From Halodesulfurarchaeum sp. (GTDB lineage: Archaea; Halobacteriota; Halobacteria; Halobacteriales; Halobacteriaceae), in NCBI GenBank assembly GCA_018334775.1, contig JAGXLJ010000098.1, positions 1 to 5,408 of the forward strand: a stretch of DNA of 5,408 nucleotides, given 5' to 3'. Shown here piece by piece: positions 5,176 through 5,408 of the stretch. How positions within the stretch are numbered: position 1 is the first letter of the stretch; each line of letters begins with the position of its first letter. The notes beneath the pieces are model-generated. The model made no database searches. It was not told the DNA's origin and worked only from the letters and a program-made list of their open reading frames with translations. The position numbers and the translations under genes are program-made.

Positions 5176-5249
5176 TGCCACCTCCCGGATTTGAACCGGG
5201 GACAGCTCGATCTTCAGTCGAGTGCTCTCCCAGTCTGAGCTAAGGCGGC
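5176..5249 (-). tRNA. tRNA-Phe (anticodon GAA)
   Basis: A complete 74-nt cloverleaf on the minus strand. The acceptor GCCGCCT pairs with AGGTGGC (one G-T pair), the D arm is GCTC...GAGC, and the anticodon stem CTCGA/TCGAG has loop CTGAAGA giving anticodon GAA. A 5-nt variable loop CTGTC follows, then T arm CCCGG/CCGGG with loop TTCAAAT, and discriminator A at 5176. The 3' CCA is not encoded, as usual in archaea, and no intron is present. It decodes phenylalanine codons. Its 3' end appears twice more downstream (5055-5076 and 2437-2458), marking it as a probable integration target. Confidence 0.97.
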
Positions 5250-5274
5250 GCACTCGAAACCTGGCCGAGGACGG

Positions 5275-5290
5275 GCAAAAGCATTTCGAA
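5275..5290 (-). promoter_or_regulatory. probable tRNA-Phe promoter
   Basis: On the minus strand the sequence TTCGAAATGCTTTTGC ends about 26 bases before the mature tRNA 5' end. It is the only A/T-rich segment at the correct TATA-box distance. The match to a consensus box is weak. Confidence 0.35.
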
Positions 5291-5360
5291 TCGGTCGACA
5301 TCGGGGCTGGTCGAATAGCCAACCACCCGACTCAAGACCACCCGGTCCGAAGCCGTGGCC

Positions 5361-5408
5361 ATGCAACCGGGGAAAGTCGATCGGGACTTCTTCGACGCGT
5401 TCATCGAG
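5361..5408 (+). CDS. N-terminus of a probable AIR-synthase-related (HypE/PurM-like) protein (partial)
   Basis: The open frame from ATG 5361 to the window edge gives 16 residues, MQPGKVDRDFFDAFIE. The pattern GK-[IV]-D-x-x-FF at the extreme N-terminus is what I recall from haloarchaeal AIR-synthase-family proteins annotated as HypE-like, ATP-binding enzymes of the PurM/ThiL/SelD/HypE fold. An in-frame GTG at 5355 is a possible alternative start. It is divergent from the tRNA-Phe gene across 111 bp. The identification rests on a few residues and could be wrong; that it is a gene is likely from the frame and codon pattern. Confidence 0.5.
   Translation, partial: MQPGKVDRDFFDAFIE

Noticed and set aside
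4717..5243. ORFs across repeat B and the tRNA-Phe gene on both strands
   Set aside because: They translate palindromic repeats and the tRNA itself. Such ORFs next to tRNA-like sequence are a common source of spurious haloarchaeal gene calls.

Overview
The window looks like chromosomal DNA of a halophilic archaeon (class Halobacteria). The predicted proteins are acidic and their best-recognised families (DUF488, DsrE-like, AIR-synthase-related) have typical haloarchaeal forms. Promoters are of the TATA-box type with near-leaderless starts. The non-coding DNA is full of the CGAACGAAGTGAG-type palindromes common in haloarchaeal genomes. I did not identify the genus.

Layout from left to right: the 3' end of an unidentified gene (1-66, +); a small DUF488 protein (130-573, +); a convergent intergenic gap of about 300 bp that holds a chain of hairpins behind a TATA-like box; an APC-superfamily, probably aromatic, amino-acid permease (879-2000, -) with a perfect palindrome centred on its TATA box; and about 1 kb without a credible gene (2001-3013). 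That 1 kb contains an AT-rich promoter region, a structured repeat (copy A) that includes a 22-bp piece matching the tRNA-Phe 3' end, and a solo relic of an IS200/IS605 (IS1341-type) right end with omega-RNA-like hairpins. Next come a membrane-anchored HEXXH metalloprotease (3014-4165, +), a DsrE-family protein (4376-4732, -), a second structured repeat (copy B, 4880-5104) with the same tRNA-Phe 3' piece, the intact tRNA-Phe(GAA) gene (5176-5249, -), and the first 16 codons of a divergent gene that is probably an AIR-synthase/HypE-like protein (5361-, +).

The genes do not form one pathway. The organising theme is the tRNA-Phe locus. Two partial copies of the tRNA 3' end lie downstream of the tRNA in the same orientation, and the DNA between copies A and B carries a mobile-element relic, the protease and the DsrE gene. 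This looks like a small decayed integration island or a segmental duplication. No integrase is visible, and the homology extends on both sides of the tRNA piece, so a dispersed structured repeat that captured a tRNA end is an equally serious explanation.

The most promising unexplained items are the A/B repeat family, the orphan omega-RNA-like right end at 2482-2751, the hairpin chain at 646-746 that resembles its architecture, and the operator-like palindrome over the permease TATA box.
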